A program made the translations under genes and the position numbers. Below, in pieces: positions 9,001 through 16,662 of a stretch of DNA of 64,000 nt (position 1 is its first letter; each line of letters opens with the position of its first letter). Source of the DNA: Methanocella arvoryzae MRE50. Its GTDB lineage: Archaea > Halobacteriota > Methanocellia > Methanocellales > Methanocellaceae. The stretch covers positions 1,612,001 to 1,676,000 of the forward strand of contig NC_009464.1 in the NCBI RefSeq assembly GCF_000063445.1. The letters run 5' to 3'. The notes beneath the pieces were generated by a model. That model searched no databases. It had not been told where the DNA came from and worked only from the letters and a program-made list of their open reading frames with translations.

Positions 9001-10014
9001 ATGAGAGACGAAGATCAGGTTTATCGTGAAATTCGTAACTTCATGGTACATCAATTTGGGCTCCGTAGCGATACAAATATGATCGTAGAGCAGGAGATCG
9101 GCGAGGATACCGGTCCTGTCCGCCCCGATTTGATACTTGACGACGGATGCCGACGTTACTATGTGGAAATTGCCCCTAAGTCGGGCTTGAACAAAGTATC
9201 ACAGCTAGCCCTTTTCAAGGAACTGCTCAAGGCAGATAACAATTACCGTGAAAATGATCGGTTTATCTTGCTTTATAAAACGATGTCCAGTAAAGTTGAG
9301 GACATCGCCGAAAAAGTCGGGATCACCCCTGTAAGGGCCCCGCTTGATCTTAAGTTATCTGTGTTTGAGCGCTCTGGCTCTTCCCAAAAGGTAAAAATGA
9401 CGACGAGAGGGTCATGGAAGGTCATTTACTACTTGTTGCGGCATGGTCCTGCATCGATTAAGCAGGTTTCGAAATGCACGGGAGTCTCCTATGGCTGGGC
9501 ACACGCGGTGATCACCGGTCTGGCGGATCAGGGACTGGCGGTAAAAGAGTACGATTCTGCCAGAATCACTGATCAGACCAAGCTGTTTAACGGTATTGCA
9601 TGGGAAAGACCTTTGGAATCGTTAAAAATCGCCGAAGTAGCCGTAGTTTACGACAAACCATATACAGCTGCCCGGGAGATCAGTCATAACTTGAAAGATT
9701 ACGGTATCAAATGCGCCTTTAACAGCTTTACCGCCGGTGGCTTATACACAGGCAGGGTCATCCGGCATGACATGGCTTATATGTATTTAAAAAAGGACGA
9801 CCTGGCGCATTTCAAAGATATGTTCGCTAGAAATTATGGTGGTGGACTAAAAGTAAAGATCTATACCCCTGACCGGGATGTCTTTTCGGATGCGACAGAA
9901 CTGGAATCGGTCACGGTTACCTCTCCCGAGCAAACACTTCTTGACCTGGCCGGCATCGGCTATGGCAGCGTTGAGTTGACTAAGGCGATGGCAGAGTATC
10001 ATGAGACCCAGTAG
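9001..10014 (+). CDS. AbiEi-like regulator/antitoxin with an N-terminal nuclease-fold-like domain
   Basis: The 337-residue protein has two parts. Residues 10-110 resemble a PD-(D/E)xK fold (RPDLIL, then YYVEIAPK), but the expected E-x-K reads E-I-A, so it is probably inactive. Residues about 135-337 resemble AbiEi-type regulators: a winged helix (GSWKVIYYLLRHGPASIKQV and following) and a C-terminal domain with the typical TSPEQTLLDL motif. AbiEi proteins neutralise AbiEii toxins and repress their own operon by binding inverted repeats. Such repeats sit just upstream. The start codon is immediately after the operators, so the mRNA is probably leaderless. It overlaps the toxin-like gene by 14 bp. 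Confidence 0.72.
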   Translation: MRDEDQVYREIRNFMVHQFGLRSDTNMIVEQEIGEDTGPVRPDLILDDGCRRYYVEIAPKSGLNKVSQLALFKELLKADNNYRENDRFILLYKTMSSKVEDIAEKVGITPVRAPLDLKLSVFERSGSSQKVKMTTRGSWKVIYYLLRHGPASIKQVSKCTGVSYGWAHAVITGLADQGLAVKEYDSARITDQTKLFNGIAWERPLESLKIAEVAVVYDKPYTAAREISHNLKDYGIKCAFNSFTAGGLYTGRVIRHDMAYMYLKKDDLAHFKDMFARNYGGGLKVKIYTPDRDVFSDATELESVTVTSPEQTLLDLAGIGYGSVELTKAMAEYHETQ

Positions 10015-10759
10015 AGATGATCAGGAGATCATCCGCCTATCCCTAGCTGAGATTGAGGCAATAGGAGTATGGGTAAAGCAGAGACTAACCAGACATCCGA
10101 CCCAAAAGTTGTGCCTCATCGGCGGCTGGGCCGTATATCTATACAACCCCTGGCTCGGATCGATCGATATAGATCTTGTGACAGGTAGCGATCTGAGACA
10201 CAGTCTTAGCCAGTATCTAGTGGAAGAAAGGGGCTATCAGCGCAGGGATGAAGACGGGATTAAGTTTCTGGAGAAAAGGACTGAAAGAGGGGAGATTATA
10301 ATCGATTTCGTCACCACATCCGACCCCTGGGAGTTTTATGGTACAGGGGTCAATTTGGGCTTTGGCCATCTTGATATACCTGATCTTACAGTCGCGAAAA
10401 AAATCGGTGAGGCTGAAGTGCTCATACCGACACGATCATTGCTCTTGATTTACAAGTTAAAAGCATCCTGGGACCGAACGAAAAGATGCCTGGAAGGTAA
10501 ATCTACCAGACAACGATGGGAAGAGGATAAAGCAATAAAGGATGGGGCAGACGTCCTGGCCTTGATAGATCCTGAAAATGGTGGTACAGACCTGGATCTT
10601 GGCTTCCTCGGAAAAGCATTCTCGCAGTACCACTTTTTAAAGGACCATCTAGTGGAAATTTGTCACGACGCAAGAATAATAAGCGAGTATGGTAGAATGG
10701 ATGAGAAGACAGCTTCCGAGGTTTGCGAGAGGCTGTTAATGCTGATAGAGCTTATTTAG
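10001..10759 (+). CDS. AbiEii/MenT-like nucleotidyltransferase (putative toxin)
   Basis: The 252-residue protein has the nucleotidyltransferase core: LIGGWAVYLY followed by GSIDIDLV, with the paired metal-binding aspartates. A third acidic residue lies in IIIDFV. Downstream, LLIYKLKASWDR and KAIKDGADVLAL match the KD-x-x-D region of AbiEii-type toxins. Such enzymes transfer NMP to tRNA or protein targets and stop growth, for example during phage infection. The target here is unknown. The ATG lies inside the end of the AbiEi-like gene, typical of coupled pairs. hsdM begins only 17 bp after its stop with no visible promoter, so toxin and methylase are probably on one mRNA. Confidence 0.8.
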   Translation: MRPSRDDQEIIRLSLAEIEAIGVWVKQRLTRHPTQKLCLIGGWAVYLYNPWLGSIDIDLVTGSDLRHSLSQYLVEERGYQRRDEDGIKFLEKRTERGEIIIDFVTTSDPWEFYGTGVNLGFGHLDIPDLTVAKKIGEAEVLIPTRSLLLIYKLKASWDRTKRCLEGKSTRQRWEEDKAIKDGADVLALIDPENGGTDLDLGFLGKAFSQYHFLKDHLVEICHDARIISEYGRMDEKTASEVCERLLMLIELI

Positions 10760-10776
10760 TCGGGTAGAGTATTGAA

Positions 10777-12234
10777 ATGGCCACCGAATCCTCAACAATC
10801 GTCCAGCGCCTCTGGAATTACTGCAACGTCCTCCGGGACGACGGCGTCAGCTATGGAGACTATGTCGAGCAGCTTACCTACATGCTCTTCCTGAAGATGG
10901 CGGATGAACAATCTAAGCCGCCGTTCAACAAGCCTTCCACCATACCCGCGGGCTACGACTGGTCCAGTTTATTATCAAAAGACGGCGTCGAGCTGGAAAC
11001 GCACTACATCGACACCCTGAAGAAGCTCGGCCAGGAAAAGGGCATGCTTGGAGTCATATTCCGCAAGTCCCAGAACAAGATCCAGGACCCGGCCAAGCTG
11101 AAACGTTTAATCGACCTCATCAACGGCGAGACCTGGACAGGCCTTGACATCGATGTGAAGGGCGAGATCTACGAAGGCCTGCTGCAGAAGAACGCAGAAG
11201 ACACCAAGAGTGGCGCCGGCCAGTACTTCACACCCAGGCCGCTGATCAAGGCGATGGTCGACGTGATCAGGCCCCAGCCCGGCGAGACGATCTGCGACCC
11301 GGCGTGTGGCACCGGCGGCTTCCTGCTCGCCGCCCACGATTACATCTCTAAGAAGTACCAGCTCGACAGGGACCAGAAGAAGTTCCTCAAGCTCAACACG
11401 TTCAAGGGCAAAGACATCGTCGACAACGTCGCCCGGCTGTGCGTGATGAATTTATACTTGCATGGCATCGGCGGCGACGAGAGCCCCGTTGACGTGGGCG
11501 ATGCGCTGGTCGCCGACCCGGGAGACAGGTTCGACATCATCCTCACCAACCCGCCGTTCGGTAAGAAGAGCAGCATTACAATAGTAAATGGCGACGGCAA
11601 GGGGGATCGTGAAGCGCTCGTCTACGAGAGGCAGGACTTCTGGGCTACCACGTCCAACAAGCAGCTCAACTTCCTCCAGCACGTCAAAACTCTGCTGAAG
11701 ATCAACGGCAAATGTGCCATCGTCGTCCCGGACAACGTGCTCTTCGAAGGCGGCGCCGGCGAGACTGTGAGGCACAAGCTACTCATGGAATGCGATGTCC
11801 ACACATTGCTGAGACTGCCGACCGGCATCTTCTACGCTCAGGGCGTCAAGGCCAATGTGCTATTCTTCGACCGCAGGCCTGCAAGCAAAGACCCCCAGAC
11901 GCAGAAGCTCTGGATTTATGACCTGCGTACCAACATGCACTTCACGCTTAAGACGAACCCGCTAAAGTACGATGATTTGCAGGACTTCATCCAGTGCTAT
12001 AACCCCGAAAACCGCCACGAGCGGAAAGAGACGGAGCGGTTTAAGGCGTTCACCTATGACCAGCTTATGCAGCGGGATAAAGTGAGCCTGGACATCTTCT
12101 GGCTAAAGGATGAGAGCCTGGAAGATTCGGAGAACCTGCCGGCCCCGGAAGTTATCGCGAGGGAGATTGTGGAAAACTTGGAGGCGGCACTGGAGCAGTT
12201 CAGGGGTATCGAGGAAGAGCTGAGCGGGAAATAA
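10777..12234 (+). CDS. hsdM: Type I restriction-modification N6-adenine methylase subunit
   Basis: HsdM methylates adenine in the sequence chosen by HsdS and is also needed for restriction. The 485-residue protein begins with the HsdM N-terminal helical domain (VSYGDYVEQLTYMLFLKMAD). It then shows SAM-binding motif I DPACGTGGFLL (from residue 174) and catalytic motif IV NPPFGKK (about residue 258). It is full length. The position is unusual: normally next to hsdS, here it lies downstream of the AbiE-like pair, so its expression may depend on the AbiE promoter. Codon use and GC content return to the genome norm here, unlike the AT-rich TRDs of hsdS. Confidence 0.94.
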   Translation: MATESSTIVQRLWNYCNVLRDDGVSYGDYVEQLTYMLFLKMADEQSKPPFNKPSTIPAGYDWSSLLSKDGVELETHYIDTLKKLGQEKGMLGVIFRKSQNKIQDPAKLKRLIDLINGETWTGLDIDVKGEIYEGLLQKNAEDTKSGAGQYFTPRPLIKAMVDVIRPQPGETICDPACGTGGFLLAAHDYISKKYQLDRDQKKFLKLNTFKGKDIVDNVARLCVMNLYLHGIGGDESPVDVGDALVADPGDRFDIILTNPPFGKKSSITIVNGDGKGDREALVYERQDFWATTSNKQLNFLQHVKTLLKINGKCAIVVPDNVLFEGGAGETVRHKLLMECDVHTLLRLPTGIFYAQGVKANVLFFDRRPASKDPQTQKLWIYDLRTNMHFTLKTNPLKYDDLQDFIQCYNPENRHERKETERFKAFTYDQLMQRDKVSLDIFWLKDESLEDSENLPAPEVIAREIVENLEAALEQFRGIEEELSGK

Positions 12235-12235
12235 C

Positions 12236-12476
12236 ACTAATAGCGGTCGACGGAGGTTTTTCGGGCTTGTCCGGCATCAGCCGGATGCGGAGGCGGCAGG
12301 GCAATGGACGCCTACGATAGTGGCGTCGCTTAGGACTTGCTAAGCAACGTAAACCGGCGGCTGCGTAGCGCCCGCCGGGTTTTCGTTGCGAGGGTGCGAG
12401 TCCGGCCCTGACGGCGTAGCACCCGAAAAACCGTAGTAGGACGCCTCTCAGGGCGGACGTCGACCCGCTAAGATGG
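12236..12476 (-). repeat. Repeat X, copy 2, right boundary of the restriction island
   Basis: This is the inverted partner of the element at 4128-4448. It starts one base after the hsdM stop with AATAGCGGTCGACGG and ends with GTCGACCCGCTAAG, so its own ends form imperfect terminal inverted repeats. Read on the minus strand, the core (about 12298-12395) contains CGCAACGAAAACCCGGC and GCAAGTCCTAAGCGACGCCA, as in copy 1. It lacks the extra 23-bp hairpin of copy 1. No gene is seen in it. Confidence 0.75.
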
Positions 12477-12600
12477 TTTAGTGGCAGATTTTTCGAGCGT
12501 AAAAGACCAGGGAATTATTACTAACAATGAACTCTTACCAGAAGCTGCCATATCTTTAATACCGCCTGCATCCATCTTTTAATTAGAATAGTACAACGTA

Positions 12601-12633
12601 AGGCTTATATGCAATATGCTATCATATAGCATA
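12601..12633 (+). promoter_or_regulatory. Promoter of the shikimate kinase operon with a palindromic operator
   Basis: A TATA-like GGCTTATATGC (12602-12612) is followed directly by an inverted repeat with arms TATGCTAT and ATAGCATA around CAT (12615-12633). Transcription should start near the downstream arm, so a bound dimer would block initiation. GGAG (12651-12654) serves as ribosome binding site for the ATG at 12664. The 120 bp between repeat X and this promoter hold nothing else recognisable. Confidence 0.65.
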
Positions 12634-12663
12634 CATACCCAGAATGACCCGGAGTTTTAACCA

Positions 12664-13536
12664 ATGAAATCCCACGGCACCGCCTACGGCGCAGGCACTA
12701 TCATCAACGCCATCGCAGTCTGGAAAGGCTCAGCCTTCGCCATCGACCTCAAAACCCACGCAACAGTAGAGCTCCGTGGCGATCTCATAGAGGGAGAGAT
12801 CGAGGGCGGCGGCGACAGTCGCCTGATAGAGCGGGCCTGCGAGCTGACACTCGATAAGCTAGGAGTGGACTCCGGCGCAAAAATCAGGACGACCAGCGAG
12901 ATCCCGATCGCCAGCGGCCTGAAATCGTCGAGCGCTGCGGCCAACGCCACGATCATCGCCACGTGCAGGGCGGCCAGGCAGAGCGTTGACCCGCTGGAGA
13001 TGGTCCGGATCGGGGTGCAGGCGGCGCTGGACGTGGGCGTATCAGTAACAGGCGCCTTCGACGACGCGTGTGCCTCGATGCTGGGCGGGGTGGTGCTCAC
13101 GGACAACAGGGAAAAAGCGCTGCTGAAGCGGGAAGTCCTGGAGTCGAAGGTCGTAGTCTATGCGCCGGATAAGAAGGCTTTCTCGGCGCAGACAGACGTG
13201 AAAAAATCCAGGCTGATCGCCCCGTGGGTGGAGACTGCTTTCGACATCGCCATGAGAGGCGATTACAGGAAGGCTATGGCGCTGAACGGTTTCCTCTACT
13301 GCAGCGCGCTGGGCTTTTCCGCTGAGCCGATACTGGCGGCGCTGGAGCTGGGCGTCACCGGGGTCAGCCTGTCGGGCACCGGGCCTTCGTATGTGGCGCT
13401 GGTTTCGGAGGAAGGTGAAGAGGCGGACCGGCTGAAGAAGGCCTGGTCGGCTTACCCGGGGCGGGTATTTGTGACTGAAGTGATCAACGAGGGCGCTTTT
13501 CTGCTGGAGGGCGAAGAATGTCGCTGGAACACATAA
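12664..13536 (+). CDS. aroK: Archaeal shikimate kinase (GHMP kinase family)
   Basis: The enzyme phosphorylates shikimate to shikimate-3-phosphate, step five of the shikimate pathway. Archaea use a GHMP-superfamily protein rather than bacterial AroK. The GHMP ATP-binding motif is visible as IPIASGLKSSSAAANA (about residues 80-95). The N-terminus (HGTAYGAGTIINAIA) and the C-terminal GVSLSGTGPSYVAL glycine loop are typical. At 290 residues it is full length. Chorismate mutase starts 19 bp before its stop, so the two are coupled. An upstream palindrome suggests repression, perhaps in response to aromatic amino acids. Confidence 0.93.
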   Translation: MKSHGTAYGAGTIINAIAVWKGSAFAIDLKTHATVELRGDLIEGEIEGGGDSRLIERACELTLDKLGVDSGAKIRTTSEIPIASGLKSSSAAANATIIATCRAARQSVDPLEMVRIGVQAALDVGVSVTGAFDDACASMLGGVVLTDNREKALLKREVLESKVVVYAPDKKAFSAQTDVKKSRLIAPWVETAFDIAMRGDYRKAMALNGFLYCSALGFSAEPILAALELGVTGVSLSGTGPSYVALVSEEGEEADRLKKAWSAYPGRVFVTEVINEGAFLLEGEECRWNT

Positions 13537-13799
13537 GAATGGACATCGCGAGGGTCGACGACGACATCATAAGACTGCTGGCCAGGCGTATGGAGCTGGC
13601 CGAGCTGGTGCTGAAGGAGAAGAAGCGGCTGGGCCTGCCCATCAACGACGACAGGCAGAACGCCCTGGTACTAAAGAGGGCGATGGAAAAAGCGACGGAA
13701 CTCAACGTAGACACAGCCGCTGTCAGGGAAGTATTCTCCATCCTTATCAGGATGAGCATCGACCGGCAGCACGAGATGTCGGGCGAGGGAAACCTGTAG
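13518..13799 (+). CDS. aroQ: Chorismate mutase, AroQ fold
   Basis: This 93-residue all-helical protein converts chorismate to prephenate, the branch point to tyrosine and phenylalanine. The AroQ pattern is clear: R-x2-I-D-x3-D-I-I-R-L-L-A-R-R-M at the N-terminus, K-x-x-K in the first loop, and the C-terminal helix VREVFSILIRMSIDRQ. It is a stand-alone archaeal-type mutase with no fused domain. It starts inside the end of shikimate kinase. Its stop is 2 bp from the stop of the converging prephenate dehydrogenase gene. Confidence 0.92.
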   Translation: MSLEHIRMDIARVDDDIIRLLARRMELAELVLKEKKRLGLPINDDRQNALVLKRAMEKATELNVDTAAVREVFSILIRMSIDRQHEMSGEGNL

Positions 13800-13801
13800 T
13801 A

Positions 13802-15097
13802 TTATTTTACCTCGTACCCCAGGCCCCAGATGGTAGCCAGCACCCGCTGCAGTGTATCCTCAGACCTCTCAGGGCGGACGCCCACGGTGAGCCGGTAGAG
13901 GACGTGGTCGGGGCCCATGGCGTTGCGGGTCTCATGGCTGACGCCGGTGACGCCGTCGATCCGGGTTAGCACCCAGCCCAGCACTCTCACGTCTGCGCCG
14001 ATGGGCAGCTTCACCAGGATGTCCCTGCCGACGGACGGCGAGCCGTCTTTGAGGCTGCTCAGGCCTTCCGGGCCCAGCATGGAGACTGCGTCGTACCGCA
14101 GCACCAGCGTCTCGGAGGGCGTTTCCAGGGTGAAGTCCTCCCTCTGCAACTCTTTGACCGTGCCGTAGACCTTCCGGCCTCCGGGAAGCACAAAGGCGCG
14201 CTCCAGGCCTGCTGATTTCTTGATCGCCGCCAGTTCGCCCTGCCCCAGGCGGACGATGCGCTCCGACCTCTCCTTAGCGCCCTCCAGGTCCCCGTAATGG
14301 GCGGCAGCAGCGGAGAACGTGCCCTTGAAAGTTTCGAGGTCTCCAGCGTCTATCATGGCCGCGAGCTCTGTGCACGCCTCGATGAAGGCCTTTCGCACCG
14401 GGGCTACGTCATGCCCTGACTGGATGAGGGCGTACAGCTCCGGGTTCTGGGCCAGCACACGGCCGGCCATGGTCTCGGTGACGCCGTAGACCGGAGTTCG
14501 GTAGGCTTCCAGGTCCCTGAGATCGACGTCCATCCACTGGATCGCCCTGCCCCAGGAGATGTACAGAAAGTGGGTCAGGCCCTGCACGATCGCCATTTTA
14601 CGATCATGCTCCCCGGGGGTGGAGATCTCGACGGCTGCGCCCGCTGTCTCGAACACGTCCCTCATGACTGACAGCCACCGGCCTGATCTGCCGGTAGGGA
14701 CCAGCACGATGGTCCGGCCTTCCAGCGTCTCCAGCCCCGGGCCGAACAGGGGGTGGGCCCCGATGACCTCGACGCTCTCGGGAGCGTATTTGAGCATCGC
14801 CTCGACCGGGCCCGTTTTCAGGGACGACAGGTCCATGAGCAGCGACCCCGGCTTCATCCTCGGGCCCACCTGCGCCGCGATGCCCTCGATCGCGTCGATG
14901 GGCACCGAGAGGACGACCACGTCGAACTGGCCGGCATAGTCCACGCTGGCTACGCCCGCCCCCAGGGACTCCGCTATAGCCATGATGTCAGGCCTCCGGG
15001 AGCTGATAGATACCTCGAAGCCGGACTGCTTCAGCAGCCGGGAGCACCACCGCCCCATGTCGCCGGCGCCTCCGACAACCAGTGCTTTAAAGGGCAT
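13802..15097 (-). CDS. tyrA: Prephenate dehydrogenase with C-terminal ACT-like regulatory domain
   Basis: The enzyme oxidatively decarboxylates prephenate to 4-hydroxyphenylpyruvate for tyrosine synthesis. Residues 5-30 form the NAD(P) Rossmann motif (VVGGAGDMGRWCSRLLKQSG). LSSLKTGPVEAM and GAHPLFGPG belong to the catalytic domain, the latter holding the conserved histidine. The C-terminal about 90 residues (ILVKLPIGADVRVLGWVL onward) read as an ACT-like domain, probably for feedback by tyrosine. The stretch between (about 290-340) is a small insert of unclear role. The 431-residue length fits the archaeal long form. It overlaps aroE by 11 bp in one operon. Confidence 0.9.
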   Translation of the reverse strand: MPFKALVVGGAGDMGRWCSRLLKQSGFEVSISSRRPDIMAIAESLGAGVASVDYAGQFDVVVLSVPIDAIEGIAAQVGPRMKPGSLLMDLSSLKTGPVEAMLKYAPESVEVIGAHPLFGPGLETLEGRTIVLVPTGRSGRWLSVMRDVFETAGAAVEISTPGEHDRKMAIVQGLTHFLYISWGRAIQWMDVDLRDLEAYRTPVYGVTETMAGRVLAQNPELYALIQSGHDVAPVRKAFIEACTELAAMIDAGDLETFKGTFSAAAAHYGDLEGAKERSERIVRLGQGELAAIKKSAGLERAFVLPGGRKVYGTVKELQREDFTLETPSETLVLRYDAVSMLGPEGLSSLKDGSPSVGRDILVKLPIGADVRVLGWVLTRIDGVTGVSHETRNAMGPDHVLYRLTVGVRPERSEDTLQRVLATIWGLGYEVK

Positions 15098-15896
15098 CCC
15101 TCGCGCTCCGCTCCATCACGTCCACCGGGGGCTTTACGCCGGTCCATATCTCGAAGGACTTCGCCCCCTGCCGGGCCAGCATGGAGATGCCGTCGATCGT
15201 CTTCGCCCCCGCCGCCCGGGCCTCCCGGAGCAGAGGGGTTTCCACCGGCCGGTACACGAGGTCGAACACGGCCTGGCTACGGTCGAGCATGTCCCGGGTG
15301 ACAAGGGGCTTATCTTCCCAGCCCATGCCAATGGGCGTGGTGTTGATGACTATGTCCACAGCCCTTACCTTCTCCCCCAGGCTGTCCAGGCTGGTGCCGA
15401 AGACAGAGCCGAAGCTGCGCATGTAGGCTGCCAGGTCTGCGGCCTTCGCAGTAGTTCGATTGGCGATAGTCACAGTGGCTCCTTCCTTAACCAGCCCGTA
15501 TACCACCGCCCTCGCCGCCCCGCCCGCGCCCAGCACCAGCACGCCCTTGTTCTCCAGTTCCACGCCGCCGTCCCGCAGGGCATCGATAGCCCCTGCGGCA
15601 TCCGTGTTGAACGCCCGCATCTGCTTAAAATCCAGAGTGTTGGCGGCGCCTATCTCCAGCGCGGTCCGGTCGGGCTCCATGATCCGGAGGGCTGCTTCCT
15701 TGTGAGGGATAGTCACGTTCAGGCCCCCGAAGCCCAGGTACCTCGCGCCCAGGATAGCGTCCTTCAGGTGCTCTCCCTTCACCTCGAACTTGTGGTAAGC
15801 GCAGTCCATGTCCAGCGCCTTGAACGCAGCATTATGCATCACAGGGGAAAGGCTGTGCTCGACCGGGTATCCGACGACGCCATAAATAGTCATCAT
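15087..15896 (-). CDS. aroE: Shikimate dehydrogenase
   Basis: The protein reduces 3-dehydroshikimate to shikimate with NADPH. At 269 residues it is the normal length. The substrate domain starts YGVVGYPVEHSLSPVMHNAA, which holds the S-x-S shikimate-binding serines, and FGGLNVTIPHKEAA contains the catalytic lysine. The cofactor domain shows GAGGAARAV and ANRTTAKA, the latter typical of NADP preference. It is the first gene of an operon with tyrA. Together with the converging shikimate kinase and chorismate mutase genes it forms a partial aromatic cluster; 3-dehydroquinate and EPSP/chorismate synthase genes are not in the window. Confidence 0.95.
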   Translation of the reverse strand: MMTIYGVVGYPVEHSLSPVMHNAAFKALDMDCAYHKFEVKGEHLKDAILGARYLGFGGLNVTIPHKEAALRIMEPDRTALEIGAANTLDFKQMRAFNTDAAGAIDALRDGGVELENKGVLVLGAGGAARAVVYGLVKEGATVTIANRTTAKAADLAAYMRSFGSVFGTSLDSLGEKVRAVDIVINTTPIGMGWEDKPLVTRDMLDRSQAVFDLVYRPVETPLLREARAAGAKTIDGISMLARQGAKSFEIWTGVKPPVDVMERSARDAL

Positions 15897-15999
15897 ATGC
15901 TTAGAGGTTGGAGTTGAAAGTTGATAAAGGTGATGATGAAAAAGGCCGGGCTGTACGCTTTTTAGGGTGGAAAGGAGTAGAAAGGCAAGCGCAGTCCCC

Positions 16000-16098
16000 G
16001 GCCCCGGGAGGCCTCGGTCCTAAATCGCAAAGGCGCAAAGAATTATCTGAAAAAACTTTGCGCCCTTGCGAACTAAATACAAGGCGGTCAGGCGCCGG
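16000..16098. repeat. CGCAAAG-family repeat element, short complete copy
   Basis: The left terminus GGCCCCGGGAGGCCTCGG is followed by units CGCAAAGG-CGCAAAG, a 15-nt spacer, then the mirrored CTTTGCGCCCTTGCG. The right terminus is AAGGCGGTCAGGCGCCGG. Both termini recur at 33.9/34.5 kb and 55.2/55.3 kb, so they mark element ends. It occupies the gap between the tmk stop and the aroE start. Confidence 0.8.
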
Positions 16099-16100
16099 AC

Positions 16101-16658
16101 TCATCGCTGCAGCCCGTCAAGGATGCGCTGGAAGACCTGCTCCGGCGGCCCGTTGCCGTCGATGACCTTCCAGCCTTTTGTGATAAGCAGGGCTCTCCCG
16201 CGCACTTTTTCCATGTGAGGCAATGTCTCGAACATCTCCTCTGCTTCGCCCCGGGCCTTGACTCTGCGGAGCGCCTCTTCGGGGGCGACGTCTAAAAAGA
16301 ACATCTCGTCCGAGGTGGGCAGCACCCTGCTGACGATTGCGTAGACAGGCTTGATGATGGGCCGGGGCAGGTAGGCGGAGGCCATGATGTACCTGACGAA
16401 GATAACAGTGTTATCGCCCTTGCAGTAGAGGAGGATCGATCGAATGACATCGAAGCCGTAAAATAGGGTGGCGACCATACGCATGAGCTGGCCATGACTC
16501 ATCAGCGCCTTTTTTGAGATTCTGCCGAGGCAGTTGTCCTGGGCAGGATGGGCCCGGATAACTATATGATTGCCACTTTTGGCCAGGTACTCCTTCAGCA
16601 GCCTGGCCTGGGTATCCTTTCCTGAGCCGTCCAGGCCGTCGATGACGATGAAGCGCAT
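16101..16658 (-). CDS. tmk: Thymidylate kinase
   Basis: The enzyme phosphorylates dTMP to dTDP. The P-loop is visible at the N-terminus (DGLDGSGKDTQA, residues 8-19), with a downstream lid-like arginine-rich segment (RRVKARGEAEEMFE). DVAPEEALRR is typical of the dTMP-kinase fold. At 185 residues it is slightly shorter than bacterial Tmk but normal for archaeal homologues. FVRYIMASAYLPRP occupies the place of the DR(Y/H) motif, so the substrate could differ, and a more general nucleoside monophosphate kinase role is possible. It starts 4 bp after the stop of the upstream DUF362 gene, implying one operon. Confidence 0.8.
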   Translation of the reverse strand: MRFIVIDGLDGSGKDTQARLLKEYLAKSGNHIVIRAHPAQDNCLGRISKKALMSHGQLMRMVATLFYGFDVIRSILLYCKGDNTVIFVRYIMASAYLPRPIIKPVYAIVSRVLPTSDEMFFLDVAPEEALRRVKARGEAEEMFETLPHMEKVRGRALLITKGWKVIDGNGPPEQVFQRILDGLQR

Positions 16659-16662
16659 GGTA

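Noticed and set aside
12236-12476. Repeat X as the 3' untranslated part or terminator of hsdM only
   Set aside because: The same sequence occurs upstream of hsdR in the opposite orientation, so it is not specific to the hsdM end.
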